Shown: positions 1 through 10,283, numbered from the stretch's first letter. The stretch is DNA of 64,000 nucleotides from Theocolax elegans (GCA_026168455.1 CM047430.1:2442869-2506868); one strand, 5' to 3'. Notes: a model not told the origin generated them from the sequence alone. A program made the numbers and translations.

Positions 1-407
1 ACAATATTTTAAATAAACAAGTATGTATTTATTAGAAACAAAAGGTTATTTAAGGAATGCCTTTGTTTATAATAATTAAAATAAATATATGGGCTCTGTA
101 ACTAAAGGGAAAAATAAATTGGATATACCCTGGTAGAACATACCGCAGATTCTGACCAGAATTTCTGGTCAACACATGTTAAATTGGTGTATACCCGCGT
201 AAAAAAATGTACCTTCATATGAACTTTATATAAAGTTATGTTTATATAAAGTTTATACGAGGTTTTCCAACGAGACATTCCCGAACTTGATTAGACATTT
301 ATATAAAGTTTATCTAAATAAAACTAACTATTTTTTATTAGTTTAAAATACTTTATACAAACCTACAAAATTTTTAAATTATTAAAAAAAATTAAAAAAA
401 TAATTTC

Positions 408-471
408 TGATCGGTGATTTGAACCTCCGATCTTTAACTCCGGAGGCTGACTCTCTACCAACTGAGCTATT
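408..471 (-). ncRNA. tRNA-Arg-like sequence, left arm of palindrome
   Basis: Read on the minus strand this is the mirror copy of the tRNA-like stretch at 574-636. It has an A-box TAGCTCAGTTGG, an anticodon-loop-like CTCCGGA (anticodon CCG, Arg) and a B-box-like GGTTCAAATCA. The acceptor and T stems do not pair as in a working tRNA, so I read it as a tRNA-derived Pol III promoter head and not a functional tRNA. A T-rich tract follows in its direction of transcription. Confidence 0.55.
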
Positions 472-573
472 TTATTGTTTCTGTCATTTCATTACATTCA
501 GGTTATAAAGTTCAAATCATGTTTCAATTGTCCTTTATAACCTAAATGTAATGAAATGACAGAAACAATAAAA

Positions 574-636
574 TAGCTCAGTTGGTAGAGAGTCAGCCTC
601 CGGAGTTAAAGATCGGAGGTTCAAATCACCGATCAG
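574..636 (+). ncRNA. tRNA-Arg-like sequence, right arm of palindrome
   Basis: An A-box TAGCTCAGTTGG begins at 574, a CTCCGGA loop lies near 597-603, and a B-box-like GGTTCAAATCA lies at 618-628. The D-arm and anticodon arm resemble eukaryotic tRNA-Arg(CCG), with one mismatch in the anticodon stem. The T-arm is not canonical: GATCGG pairs with CCGATC around a 12-nt loop. Runs of seven or more T follow at about 642-660 and could terminate Pol III. It is divergent with the copy at 408-471. Confidence 0.55.
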
Positions 637-959
637 AAATTATTTTTTTAATTTTTTTTAATAATTTAAAAATTTTGTAGGTTTATATAAAGTATTTTAA
701 ACTGATAAAAAATAGTTATTTTAATTTAGATAAACTTTATATAAATGTCTAATCAAGTTCGGGAATGTCTCGTTGGAAAACCTCGTATAAACTTTATACA
801 AACATAACTTTATATAAAGTTCATATGAAGGTACATTTTTTTACGCAGGTATCTAGAAATTCTGCAAATTTTCTGAAAAGGATTTCTAGCAATATCTTAT
901 TTTCAAAAATGTTTACCAGAAATTCTGACCATAAATAGGCTCAATTTTCTACCAGGGTA

Positions 960-1860
960 ATTATGGATTAAAACGCAAATTTTGAAAGAGGGTGCAAATT
1001 ACGAATTACGGGAGAAATGGAAGAAACAGGTTTTTATTTATATACCGCTAAAATGTTATAAATAATTCTTTAAAACTAATACAAAAATTAATTTAATTAA
1101 GAAGAAAGTTTTATTACTCTAAAAGTACAAAATATTAATGACATATAGAACTCTTGGCGATGACTTAACTAAATTAATTTTAGGAGGTAAAGTTCTATTT
1201 AAATCCGTTTAAAACAATCTAAAATTTTAATAGGTTTTTACTAAATACTACAATTAAGTATATGTACTTTACTATTTTTGGTAAGTTAATTTTTCATTAA
1301 CACATATATATATATATATATTAAATATATTACACCGCTGGTGTAATTTATGTCCTAAAATACGTGAAAATTAGTGATTTTATGAGGTTTATGAGGCATA
1401 ACTTACACCAGCGGTTTTGGCCAATAATCTAACCCAAGCCATTCGAAAGCTCGCGAAAAATGTGAACTTTTGAGATGTGTTAGATTAAAATCGATTGTGG
1501 TGTTGTAGCCTTTTTTTTGTTATTCAATATGTCCGGGTGTTCTATCTCTTCGAGATTTTAAAATTAAGAAATGTAACCAGGGTAGATAAGTTCTAAAGAT
1601 TAATTTAAACAAAAGTTGTTTGTAATGTTTTTTCAAAAACATCAACAGATTTTGAGATAAATGGCTTTAAAAATAGAAATTTTTCTAAAAAATTGAAAAA
1701 TTTCCACTTTTCATGGTTGAATAACTCTTAGGTAAATTATTTTTAACACTTAAATTTTTTTTGTATGTTCTGGAAGATGTTTCCAGCCTGTTCTCAAATT
1801 TTGGAGCGATTTAAAATTTTCATCGTACCACTTGACGTGAAATAGCCCATATATATGTAT
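960..1860. other. AT-rich intergenic DNA with small repeats
   Basis: No gene is visible. A short (TA)n tract lies at about 1301-1321. An 82-bp TIR element lies at 1334-1415. The rest is unstructured AT-rich sequence. Confidence 0.6.
1334..1415. mobile_element. Tiny 82-bp TIR element
   Basis: The ends ACCGCTGGTGTAA and TTACACCAGCGGT are perfect 13-bp inverted repeats around about 56 bp. The left end also forms a small hairpin by itself (TTACACC GCT GGTGTAA). There is no coding capacity, and no clear target duplication was found. Confidence 0.5.
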
Positions 1861-1939
1861 ATATATATGTATGTATGTATGTGTCTGGCTTAAATCTTGC
1901 AGTTTAAAGTGTATTTCGTTAAGTATTTATTATTTGTAT

Positions 1940-2085
1940 TATCAATATATTGCCATTATGTTGCCAAAGTATTATCAATATATTGCCAATATGTTGCCAA
2001 AGTATTGTCAATATATTGCCATATGTTGCCAATATGTTGCCAACATATTGCCAAAGTATTATCAATATATCGTCAATATGTTTCG
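1940..2085 (+). repeat. Minisatellite block 1, ATTGCCAATATGTTGCC-type
   Basis: Imperfect tandem units of about 17-18 bp (TATTGCCAATATGTTGCCAA and variants). The same block recurs inverted at 18628-18771 and directly at 21041-21172. In all three it is followed by the same unique flank, which reads CGTGTCTTCC and then CTACCGACGAATCGATGATC. The array is therefore an internal part of a dispersed element. Confidence 0.8.
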
Positions 2086-2339
2086 TGTCTTCCATAACTT
2101 CGTAACATTTATCGAACTGTCAATACTACCGACGAATCGATGATCTTTTATTACCTCAAGTGGATGAAAACGTGGATGAATTGTAATTTTAACGAAGTAA
2201 CTTTTTTCGAGCACGTTTGCTCTTGCAGTGTGGACGTCGGTGAGCATCCGCGGCAAACTAAAACTAAAAAGGGGGGGATGGTGGGGCCCCTCCGTCGCCC
2301 CAACCAGTGAGGTACGTCCAGCCCGGAAGATTGTTTATA

Positions 2340-2375
2340 TGTCCCCGTCGTGGATGAAATCCACGGCGGGAGGCA
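2340..2375 (-). repeat. Hairpin in the LINE 3' UTR
   Basis: GTCGTGGAT and ATCCACGGC pair around GAA, extended by CCCC/GGGG-like flanks. It sits in the 3' UTR of the LINE at 2270-4933. A role as a reverse-transcriptase recognition stem is possible but is inference. Confidence 0.4.
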
Positions 2376-2821
2376 TATCTCCAATCCCGTTACCTCTCCT
2401 TAAAAAGGAAAAAAACGCGTGGGAGTTGAAAGTGCATTGCTAAAGTTAGCATTGTCGCACAATAATAAAAAGATGAGTTTACAGAACGTTTAGAGAAAGC
2501 AGAAGTAAGCAGAAGCTTACGTTAAGTAGGAAAAAGCACTAGGCTGAAAAAACCTACTTGTAGTAATGTGTTAGTTAAAAGAATGAAAAATGAGATGAAA
2601 GATGAATGGGTATGAGGATGAGTGGAAAAAGAGAAAGAGAAATAAATAGACTATGTGATGGGGTGTATTGATGAGCCGAGCAAGGCCATTCTACAGAGCT
2701 CCGGCTGGTTCTTGCGGCGAAATGCCTACGAGAAGCAGCCATCCAACCTTCACATGTTTCCTCCCTATCCCATCAATGCCAATTAAATAGAATTTATTCT
2801 TGGATGACGAATAGTTGTTCC

Positions 2822-4323
2822 TATGGGGCGGACAGAAAGTCCTTTGGTCGCGCATGTTTGCTTTTAGGATCGAATTCGTATTTACCGAGGTTGTTTATTA
2901 GAGCGTATTTTGATTTCGCGGAGTTTTCGTAGAATTTTTCGGTTGAAGTTTTAATGAGATTATGTAAATATTCTATTTCGAGTTCTTTATGGATAAATGA
3001 ATTTTTAGTGTACCGTATCGCGTTTGTTATTTTTCGTAAAGTTTTATTTTGAATTAATTGAAGTTTATTAATGTTTGTTTTACACGTGCCGCCCTAGACC
3101 GCTGAGGCGTATGTTAGTATTGGTCGGATTAAGGCTTTATAAATTATTATGCCGTTATTGAGATTTAGAGACGAGTGATTTCTTAAAAGCGGATTTAGTT
3201 TAGTTAAGACCCCGATGTCTTTGTTATGAACGTTAGTAGTGTGTTGTATGTAGGTGAGTTTACGATCGAGTGTTACGCCGAGATATTTTACCGCGGGTTT
3301 CCATTCTATTGGTGTTTTATCGAAGTTAGGTGGATTTAGGTTTGAAGTTTGAGATGACTTTTTAGAAAACATTATTGCTTCGGATTTAGTCGCGTTGATT
3401 TTAATTTTCCATTTACTGCAGAATTGATGAATGTCGTTTAGCGCGATGTTAAGTAATTTTACGATTTTTTCGTTACTTCGCGAGGTCGCGTATATTACCG
3501 TGTCGTCCGCGTAGATCCCGATATTTACATTGTCGGCCGAAGGTAGGTCGTTAATGTAAATTAAAAAGAGCAGAGGTCCCAAGAGGCTGCCCTGAGGGAC
3601 TCCCGCTTTTATAGGAAATCCGCGAGATTCGGTGTCGTTTAGTTTAACTTTAAATTTCCGGTTGTTTAGATAGGAAGCTAAAATGTGAATTAGGTTAGAG
3701 TTTATTTTATTTTTGATTAGTTTGCGAAGGAGACCGTTTGTCTAGATGCTGTCAAAGGCTTTCTCGACGTCGAGAAGTACCGGTCTGGTGTTTTGTTTCC
3801 AGTTAAAGTTCCGAGTGATGTCTTCGGTTAGTCTAGGTATTTGGTGTTGTGTAGAATGAGCCTGTCTAAACCCGAATTGTTCCTGTCTGATCGTTAGGCG
3901 GTCTGTCATGTCATCTCGAAGTCTATTAATGAACAAGTGCTCGAATGCCTTGCTCATTGTGTTAAGGAGGCTAATTGGTCTGTAGCTAGTCGGGAGAGTC
4001 GGGTCTTTACCTGCATTGGGAAACACCAAGACGGTCGCCGTTTTCCAGACGTCTGGGAAATATTTATGTTTAATACACGCGTTGAGTATGTCGGTTAAGT
4101 GGGTTAATGCTTTTATAGGTAATTTTATCAAAATGAAGTTACCTATTGAATCCGGGCCGGGTGCTTTATTGTTTTTCGCGCGTTTAAGATATTTTTTAAG
4201 TTCGAACGAAATTATCGGTGGAATTGTATTAGGGTTATTGTTAGAATTGTTTAGAAAATTTAGGATTAAATTATCCGTTTCTGCAGTAAAAATAGTAAGT
4301 TGTTTATTTGGTGTATTATTCAT
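2822..4323 (-). pseudogene. LINE ORF2 reverse transcriptase, two in-frame stops
   Basis: One reading frame runs from 4323 to about 2822 through all RT landmarks: KAPGPDSI, SYRPISLL, EQFGFR, VEKAFDSI, GVPQGSLLGPLLF, IYADDT (the catalytic YADD) and KYLGVTLDRKL. Only two stops interrupt it, at about 3742 after AFDSI and at about 3095 after TYASAV. Both are TAG where relatives have Trp, so each is a TGG-to-TAG change. There are no frameshifts in 1.5 kb, so the copy is fairly young. The endonuclease domain that should precede RT is absent. Confidence 0.85.
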
Positions 4324-4933
4324 GGTCCGGTTTTTTGTTTATTGGATGCAACCGCGAGGGCCGAGTTTAGAAGTTTTTGTGTTATTACCGCGACTTGGAT
4401 ATACGCGTCGTTTATTGCAATTGATCCCGAGGAGATACTGATAGAGAGGTTGGTAGCCTCTCGCAGTATTTCTAACAGCGCGGTTGCGTCTTCCGTGTTG
4501 ACGGGGTTTTTTTTATTGTTTTTAATGTTATTTTCATTTTTGGTTTTGTTTGGTAATGATTTAAATATTGGTATATTAATTGGTGATTGAGTTTTAGGTA
4601 TAACCGGTAATGCGGTAAAATGACCTCCATCGTTTAGCGGAATGAGTTTAGATTTTAGAGTATTTTTATTATTATTATTGCTGTTGATTTTAATGGGTTT
4701 AGGAGTTTTAGCTTTATTCGCGTAAGATTGTTTTGATATTTTATAGGCTGAACAGCCTTTGTAATTCGCGGTGTGGTTGCCTCCACAGTTTGCGCATTTT
4801 AAGTTTTCTTTATCGCGGGGTTTAGTGCACGTGGCGGTGTCATGGTTCTTTCCACACTTAACACATTTGGGTTGAGCGTGGCAGAACCGTGACACATGAA
4901 TATATCGTTGGCATTTATAGCATTGTACCGGGC
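4320..4933 (-). pseudogene. LINE ORF1 (gag-like) with three zinc knuckles, 5'-truncated
   Basis: Three CCHC knuckles are visible in order: CYKCQRYIHVSRFC, CVKCGKNHDTATC and CANCGGNHTANYKGC. A Lys/Asn-rich linker follows. This is the nucleic-acid-binding end of a Jockey ORF1. The frame is open at the 5' truncation (4933). It stops with a TGA that overlaps the ATG of the RT part (ATGA at 4320-4323). Some C-terminal residues may derive from frameshifted ORF2 sequence after the internal deletion. Confidence 0.8.
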
Positions 4934-5599
4934 AAAACTTAATTCAATTCAAAATCAAAAGGCGCGATAGCGTCTGACGCAAGTATAGGCGCGAGAGCCA
5001 TTATATACAGCTAACTAGCCCCCCAGATTTTTACTTTTCTAACCGCTGCATTATTACATTATGTATTTGTGCTATTGACCACGCATTACGTTCCTTATTT
5101 ATTAATCTTTACTGTACAACAAGTTTTACACGAATTAATTTACGCACAATCAAGAAAATCAATGCCAAAGATATTGCTTGCTGATTTCCTTTCCTCAATT
5201 TTCGTCTTCTCCCTTTTGATATATATAGTCAACTTCAAACAAAATGAGATAGAGATAGTATAGGAAAGGCATGAGATAGAAAAAGAAACAATGCTTTCCA
5301 GCCCGTGAGAGAGCGCGTACAGAAGTAAAAACTTATGGAAGAAGTTCAAACGTGGCCACGAGAGGGAGCTAGTTTCAGGTGAATACTTTTGTCACAGCTG
5401 AATCATCTGGCTGATTTTGTGTGAAAAGTTATGAATTAAAATTATTTATTTACGTAATTATTTCCAATACCTCACATTATTCCGTTTCGGTATTTTTTAT
5501 TGTAGTGCAATGCAGATACTATTGCAAGGTGAAGATTTCATATTCGCTCATATCCTATACTAGCATGTCGACCTTTGACATCTCGACAAGAGAAAGAGT

Positions 5600-5647
<48 letters not shown>

Positions 5648-6480
5648 AACATTGATAAAATTCTAACCATGAAAACAATGTTTTCATTTCCATGCAAGTG
5701 ATGGTATAACTTTTTTTAATCTTAAAGTATAATATTAATAAGAATTGCACAAAAAATAAATGTATATTATTATATTATTTTAATTATATTTATTATATTA
5801 TTAATTCATTTTATTTATATAATTTGATGTGTTTGCTTTAACTTTATATTATTTGAAGGGACTTATGCTTGTATTTTTATAATGAATCCCTTATGATATC
5901 TCAATGTTTTCCACATTGACCAAAATAATTTAAAAAACAATAGATTATAATTAAGTGGATGCTGTATCGTTCTCTATCCTAATTAAAATTACTGAATAAT
6001 CATTTTATTTTCTATATAAAGCCAATATATGTGTTCGATACTTTGCCAAGTACATAATATTTAATAATTATATGGACTATAACATATGTAGAATGATATT
6101 CTTTCCAACGTTAAGTGAAATGATTGCTTAATAGTTATATGTACTGACTTAAAAAATTTAAAAGAATGTTGATAAGTTATTGTTCTCTTTACATATATTT
6201 ATTGAATACCTTTTTTAATATTTAAATAAAATCAATGTGTCAGTTGTTTGGTAAGTGTAAAAGGCATTTAATAATTTTGTAACTTTCACATGCCTATAAA
6301 ATATTTGATAGTGACACTAACTAACATATATAGTTAAGTAATTAAATAGAATTTCTTGTGTTGTACTAAAATTATAATATTAAATTGTACTGTTGTCATT
6401 AATTATTATAGTAACCCAATAATATAGAATTTAATTTGTTACAAACAAATTTAGCTTAATTAAGACTATACGTGTATCAT
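4934..6480. other. AT-rich intergenic DNA, no gene seen
   Basis: Only short spurious ORFs are present. A pure (GA)n microsatellite lies at about 5604-5641. No host exon or transposon protein was recognised. Confidence 0.6.
5604..5641. repeat. (GA)n microsatellite
   Basis: About 19 uninterrupted GA units directly follow imperfect GAGTGAGTGAGA. Confidence 0.9.
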
Positions 6481-7462
6481 ATTAAATTCACTGAATAAGA
6501 AAGGGTTATTTTTAAAGTATATTAATTTTAAGCAAATAACGTCTCTGAAATGAAAAATTATTGGTACAAAGTAAAATTAAAGCAAATTTGCTGTGAGGAA
6601 CATTTTACCTTGTAAATATTATCATAAATCACTGAAGATACAGCAAAACAAATTTAAATTTAAGTGACGAGAGGCTACCTAAAAAGTGCACTATTATGAG
6701 TATGTAAATATATATATTTCATAGGATTTTTCTTATTTGTTTAATGGTATTCATTCGCTGGAGTTGTTCATTTGACTCTGGTTAATTACTTGTATTTGTA
6801 TAAGTGCAGCTTATACATGATTCAAAAACAATATGTACTGAGAGCTGCATTGATATAAGAATTGAAAGAATTGAAAGTACAAACATAGGATAATTCTGTA
6901 ATTGAGCCATTGATTTAATTAATGAAACAAATTTTGTGTAAGTAAATAATTGTGGTTCTGTCTTAAGTCTAACTATAAACTGAAATATATACAGTCCCAC
7001 ATATAGCATAAACAAATGTGTTATAATATAATAATGGGCAAATTTTAGTCGCTTCGAGAAGAAACTTTCTATTACATGTGCCAGTCCAGTTGTAATCTAA
7101 ACTATATAGTATATATTTAGATTTACATAATTATATTTAAGGAATAAATCGATGATCCTTTATTCTAGGCAAGTTTAATTGTGACTTGTCAAGAAGAGAA
7201 AAAAATACATTGTACATATTATCTAATGGATATATGGTATGGTGGCGTAATTCACTGTTAACCGTAGTTGTATTTTTCTTTGAATAAATGATTATTAGAT
7301 ATGTCATAATACACAAATTTGTTTGTAAAATAAATACAATGCAACTAGGAAATGTTTCATTTTACTGTTTTTTAGAAATAACCTTTTTTTTAACGCATAA
7401 ATGAAATGATACTTAAATATTTTTATATAGTTTAAAAGAATCTATCGTTCGTCCGAGTAATG

Positions 7463-7778
7463 TTTAATAAAAAAGTGTCCTTTATTGATCGTCACGAACC
7501 AATGGTGTTTATAGATGTTTAGTTAAGTTACAAAATATGCCGACGTTTCGGACGTTTTTTCGCCGTCCCTTTTCAAGGCTAAAAAATTATTAATTTACAA
7601 AATATATAGAATACCCAGTAGTGAAACATTTACATCGATGTCACAAAACAATTCATAACTCACCAAATTCAAACAAAACTCAAAAACGTCCGAAACGTCG
7701 GCATATTTTGTAACTTAACTAAACATCTGTAAACACTATTGGTTCGTGACGATCAATAAAGGACACTTTTTTATTAAA
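7463..7778. mobile_element. Foldback element inside family R, possibly a Penelope-like tail
   Basis: The arms 7463-7557 and 7682-7778 are close inverted repeats starting TTTAATAAAAAAGTGTCC and including CCGACGTTTCGG. The equivalent site in copy C (about 55360-55390) lacks this insert. The flanks show AAATATTTTTA at about 7415 and again at about 7776, a candidate target duplication. GAAACGTCGG-type motifs with a following GACGG stem are common near Penelope-like element tails, so a PLE origin is possible, but no RT is present to prove it. Confidence 0.6.
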
Positions 7779-8232
7779 TATTTTTATTTTATTTTTATTT
7801 TTTATTAATTTATTAAAATTATACACTGCTGTATTAATAAAAACACCTTCTACGAAAATGTCAACATTTGCAAGTATGGTTTCCAATCACACTTTGAAAA
7901 ATGTTATCTGATAAAAAAATCTTTAATTATTACTCTCATCCTATTTCTACTTATATTTTGCTTAAACTCCATAAAAAAATGCAATAGAAAGTACTGAAAT
8001 CAAATATTGACAAGTAATTTTAATTGAATATTTATATATTTTTTTTGCTTAAACTCCAAAAAGTTTCTGCAACAGAAAGTACTGAAATCAAAGCGAAATA
8101 ATCCACAAGTATTTTTTACCATACCATACACTGAATTTTTTTTAATTAAACTTTTATATATTTTGCTTAAACTCTATAAAAAGTTTTAATTAATTTCCAC
8201 AAAACTGATAAAAAGGAAACTTCGTTTTTTTT

Positions 8233-9613
8233 AATTTTCTTTAAATAAACAATGCCTATCCTTCCAGTGCTTTACATCAGTAGATAAACAATTTTATAGA
8301 ATAATAACCTTTTTTATATGTAACTTATATTCCATAATAGTTTTCTGCAATTGAAAGTACTGAAATCAAAAACACCTTCGAAGAAGGTATCAAAACCCGC
8401 AAGTATTGTTATTCTAATCAAACTTTGAAAATTGTTATCTGATAAATAAATAATTTTAATTCTAACTCCCTTATTTTATCAATTTCTTTGAATTTTAATT
8501 AAACATTTTTTTTAATCTTACAAAAATTACATATAAAAAGTTTCTGCAATTGAAAGCACTGAAATCAAACTGTAATCGACAAGTATTTTGAATCATGCAA
8601 AAATGTCTGCCAATCTGAATACAGATTTTTTTTAGTAAAAGTATCTTATACTTTTACTTTTCATTTCTGGCCCTGCCACGTCTTACAGTAATAAATAAAT
8701 AATATTCTAATGATGTTAATTTGTGGAAAATTAATTTCTGCAAAACTAATAAAATGGACATTTCTTCTTTTTTATTCTTTTATATAAAATAATACTTGCA
8801 CCACAAAGTATTTTATTAATAATAAATTATTGGTTTATAGTATACAGTCTTGTTTCCACGCGTGGATTGGTCTTTACACTATTTAATAATATGCCACAAG
8901 TCGCTTTGCATAATATATTAGGCCCCTTAAATTTTAAAATAAGATAATAGCTAAGATGTATGTAATGATTCATAAAATGTAACATCAGTTAATATAGTCA
9001 GAATTAACACCTATATGAAAAGGTAACACCTATTAACCAACGGTGGTGCAAGTATTATTTTATTTAAAAGAATAAAAAAGAAGAAATGTCCATTTTATTA
9101 GTTTTGCAGAAATTAATTTTCCACAAATTAACATCATTAGAATATTATTTATTTATTACTGTAAGACATGGCAGGGCCAGAAATGAAAAGTAAAAGTATA
9201 AGATACTTTTACTAAAAAAAATCTGTATTCAGATTGGTAGACATTTTTGCATGATTCAAAATACTTGTCGATTACAGTTTGATTTCAGTGCTTTCAATTG
9301 CAGAAACTTTTTATATGTAATTTTTGTAAGATTAAAAAAAATGTTTAATTAAAATTCAAAGAAATTGATAAAATAAGGGAGTTAGAATTAAAATTATTTA
9401 TTTATCAGATAACAATTTTCAAAGTTTGATTAGAATAACAATACTTGCGGGTTTTGACACCTTCTTCGAAGGTGTTTTTGATTTCAGTACTTTTAATTGC
9501 AGAAAACTATTATGGAATATAAGTTACATATAAAAAAGGTTATTATTCTATAAAATTGTTTATCTACTGATGTAAAGCACTGGAAGGATAGGTATTGTTT
9601 ATTTAAATTTAAT
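8233..9613. repeat. Large inverted repeat with 240-bp spacer (copy A end)
   Basis: The left arm 8233-8803 and right arm 9044-9613 are about 570-bp reverse complements with few mismatches. Their inner ends are both TGGTGCAAGTATTATTTT. The same inner end occurs at 37524, 38130 and 53387, so TGGTGCAAG looks like a true terminus of a repeat unit. The unique spacer is 8804-9043. Confidence 0.8.
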
Positions 9614-9800
9614 TGTCTTAAAATTCGTCATAAAGGTTTCAAATAAATTAATGTAAATACGATGAGATTTAAAACTGTAATAATCTCATATTTATAACGC
9701 ACGCATACCACAGATTCAATAAATAAATGAATAATAGTAGTAATGAATTTATTAGTCGCGGTTTAATTTAAACTTAATTAAAATCATTTTCTTGATTGTA
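9614..9800. repeat. Dispersed repeat shared with 21260-21420
   Basis: The segment around TAAATTAATGTAAATACGAT, through TAATCTCATATTTATAACG and on to CTTGATTGTA, recurs with about 90% identity at 21260-21420. It may be the edge of an LTR or MITE. No ORF. Confidence 0.6.
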
Positions 9801-9915
9801 AGTTTGCTAGTAAGTTAATTCCGAGTCCGTGTAAAATAAAATCTAGCTGAACCCTGGATGAAGTTTTATAATAGTTTGGGAATCATCTAGCTAGAGTATA
9901 TCTGTAATATGTTTA

Positions 9916-10161
9916 TGTTGGAATTGCGATCGACCCTTCTATCGATTTTCCCCCACCACCTTAAGACAATAGAAGAGCACGGTGTCCGTCGGAGGACTTT
10001 CTCTCTCCTCAGCTACCGATCTGAGTTGATCGTTTTGGCGCCACCGCGAGATCTCGATTTTATTATTTTGTACTTTTAGTATTTTATTATTTTTATATTA
10101 AACAAAGTGAAGTGTTAGTGAGGTGTTGTTTTTATTGCTGCCACCACCCAATAATCCATCA
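9916..10161 (+). repeat. 5' LTR of the copia element
   Basis: Starts TGTTGGAATTGCG and ends AATAATCCATCA. Nearly identical to 18123-18368 and to the inverted LTR at 62290-62534. Confidence 0.95.
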
Positions 10162-10180
10162 GGTTATCGGCCCCACCGCT
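10162..10180 (+). promoter_or_regulatory. Candidate copia primer binding site
   Basis: GGTTATCGGCCCC follows the 5' LTR immediately. Copia-type elements commonly prime here from an initiator tRNA-Met half-molecule, whose complement resembles GGTTATGGGCCC. The match is partial. Confidence 0.4.
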
Positions 10181-10240
10181 TCCATTTGCGGGGAATTCAG
10201 AGAAGGTTTTGCTTTTTGGTAAGAGTCGTGCATAACGAGG

Positions 10241-10283
10241 ATGTCGGAAGAAGGAGAGAAGGCGACGAGCAGCATCACCAAGG
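10241..10283 (+). CDS. Possible 5' coding exon of copia gag (spliced)
   Basis: An ATG at 10241 opens MSEEGEKATSSITK (14 codons plus one base) and is followed at once by a good donor, G|GTATGTG (10283/10284). The gag ATG at 11485 is preceded by TTTTTCAG|AT (acceptor ending 11482). Joining the two gives a GAT codon and stays in frame with gag. A duplicated acceptor lies at 12842. Splicing would remove the long leader. This model is inferred from sequence only. Confidence 0.4.

Larger units (their letters stand above)
192..851. repeat. Foldback element with ~318-bp arms around a 22-bp loop
   Basis: The left arm (193-510) and right arm (533-850) are near-perfect reverse complements, separated only by 511-532. 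The ends are ACCCGCGT and ACGCAGGT, flanked by TA. A diverged relative with the same ACCCGCGTAAAAAAAT end begins at 18952. Each arm carries one tRNA-like segment close to the centre. A transcript across the whole element would fold into a long hairpin. Confidence 0.8.
126..959. mobile_element. TA-flanked DNA element (MITE-like) enclosing a palindromic element
   Basis: The ends read CCCTGGTAGAA (128-138) and TTCTACCAGGG (947-957), so they are terminal inverted repeats. Each is flanked by TA, the usual target duplication of Tc1/mariner-type elements. There is no transposase ORF, so the element is non-autonomous. Its interior holds a second, longer palindrome (192-851), which suggests nesting or a composite. 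The class call rests on the TA duplication alone. Confidence 0.6.
2270..4933 (-). mobile_element. Jockey-type LINE, 5'-truncated, endonuclease deleted
   Basis: On the minus strand the order is: gag-like ORF1 zinc knuckles (4933 to 4320), reverse transcriptase (4323 to about 2822), then a 3' UTR running to about 2270. Full Jockey elements carry an apurinic endonuclease of about 230 residues between ORF1 and RT. Here ORF1 stops exactly where the RT part opens, so that domain is missing. The 5' end at about 4933 is an abrupt truncation, as expected for target-primed reverse transcription. The exact 3' end and target duplication were not resolved. Confidence 0.85.
6480..9613 (+). repeat. Family R repeat, copy A
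   Basis: This AT-rich repeat is shared with 35778-38477 (copy B) and, inverted, with 53387-55682 plus 61740-62289 (copy C). It contains recurring modules. One is TTTCTGCAATTGAAAGTACTG followed by AAATCAAA (near 8067, 8347, 8542). Another is a palindrome around AACACCTTC/GAAGGTGT (near 7847 and 8376). No transposase is visible. A foldback element (7463-7778) interrupts it. It ends in inverted arms at 8233-8803 and 9044-9613. Confidence 0.75.

Noticed and set aside
408..636. Two functional tRNA-Arg genes
   Set aside because: Acceptor and T stems do not pair and the anticodon stem has a mismatch; they are better read as tRNA-derived heads.
1940..2085. CRISPR-like or satellite array
   Set aside because: Units are imperfect, without unique spacers, and occur in a eukaryotic dispersed element.
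6782..7015. A 77-codon ORF with hydrophobic stretches, also present at 61837-62070
   Set aside because: The two copies differ at six bases, four of them changing the protein. That is no sign of protein-level selection, so I treat it as repeat DNA.
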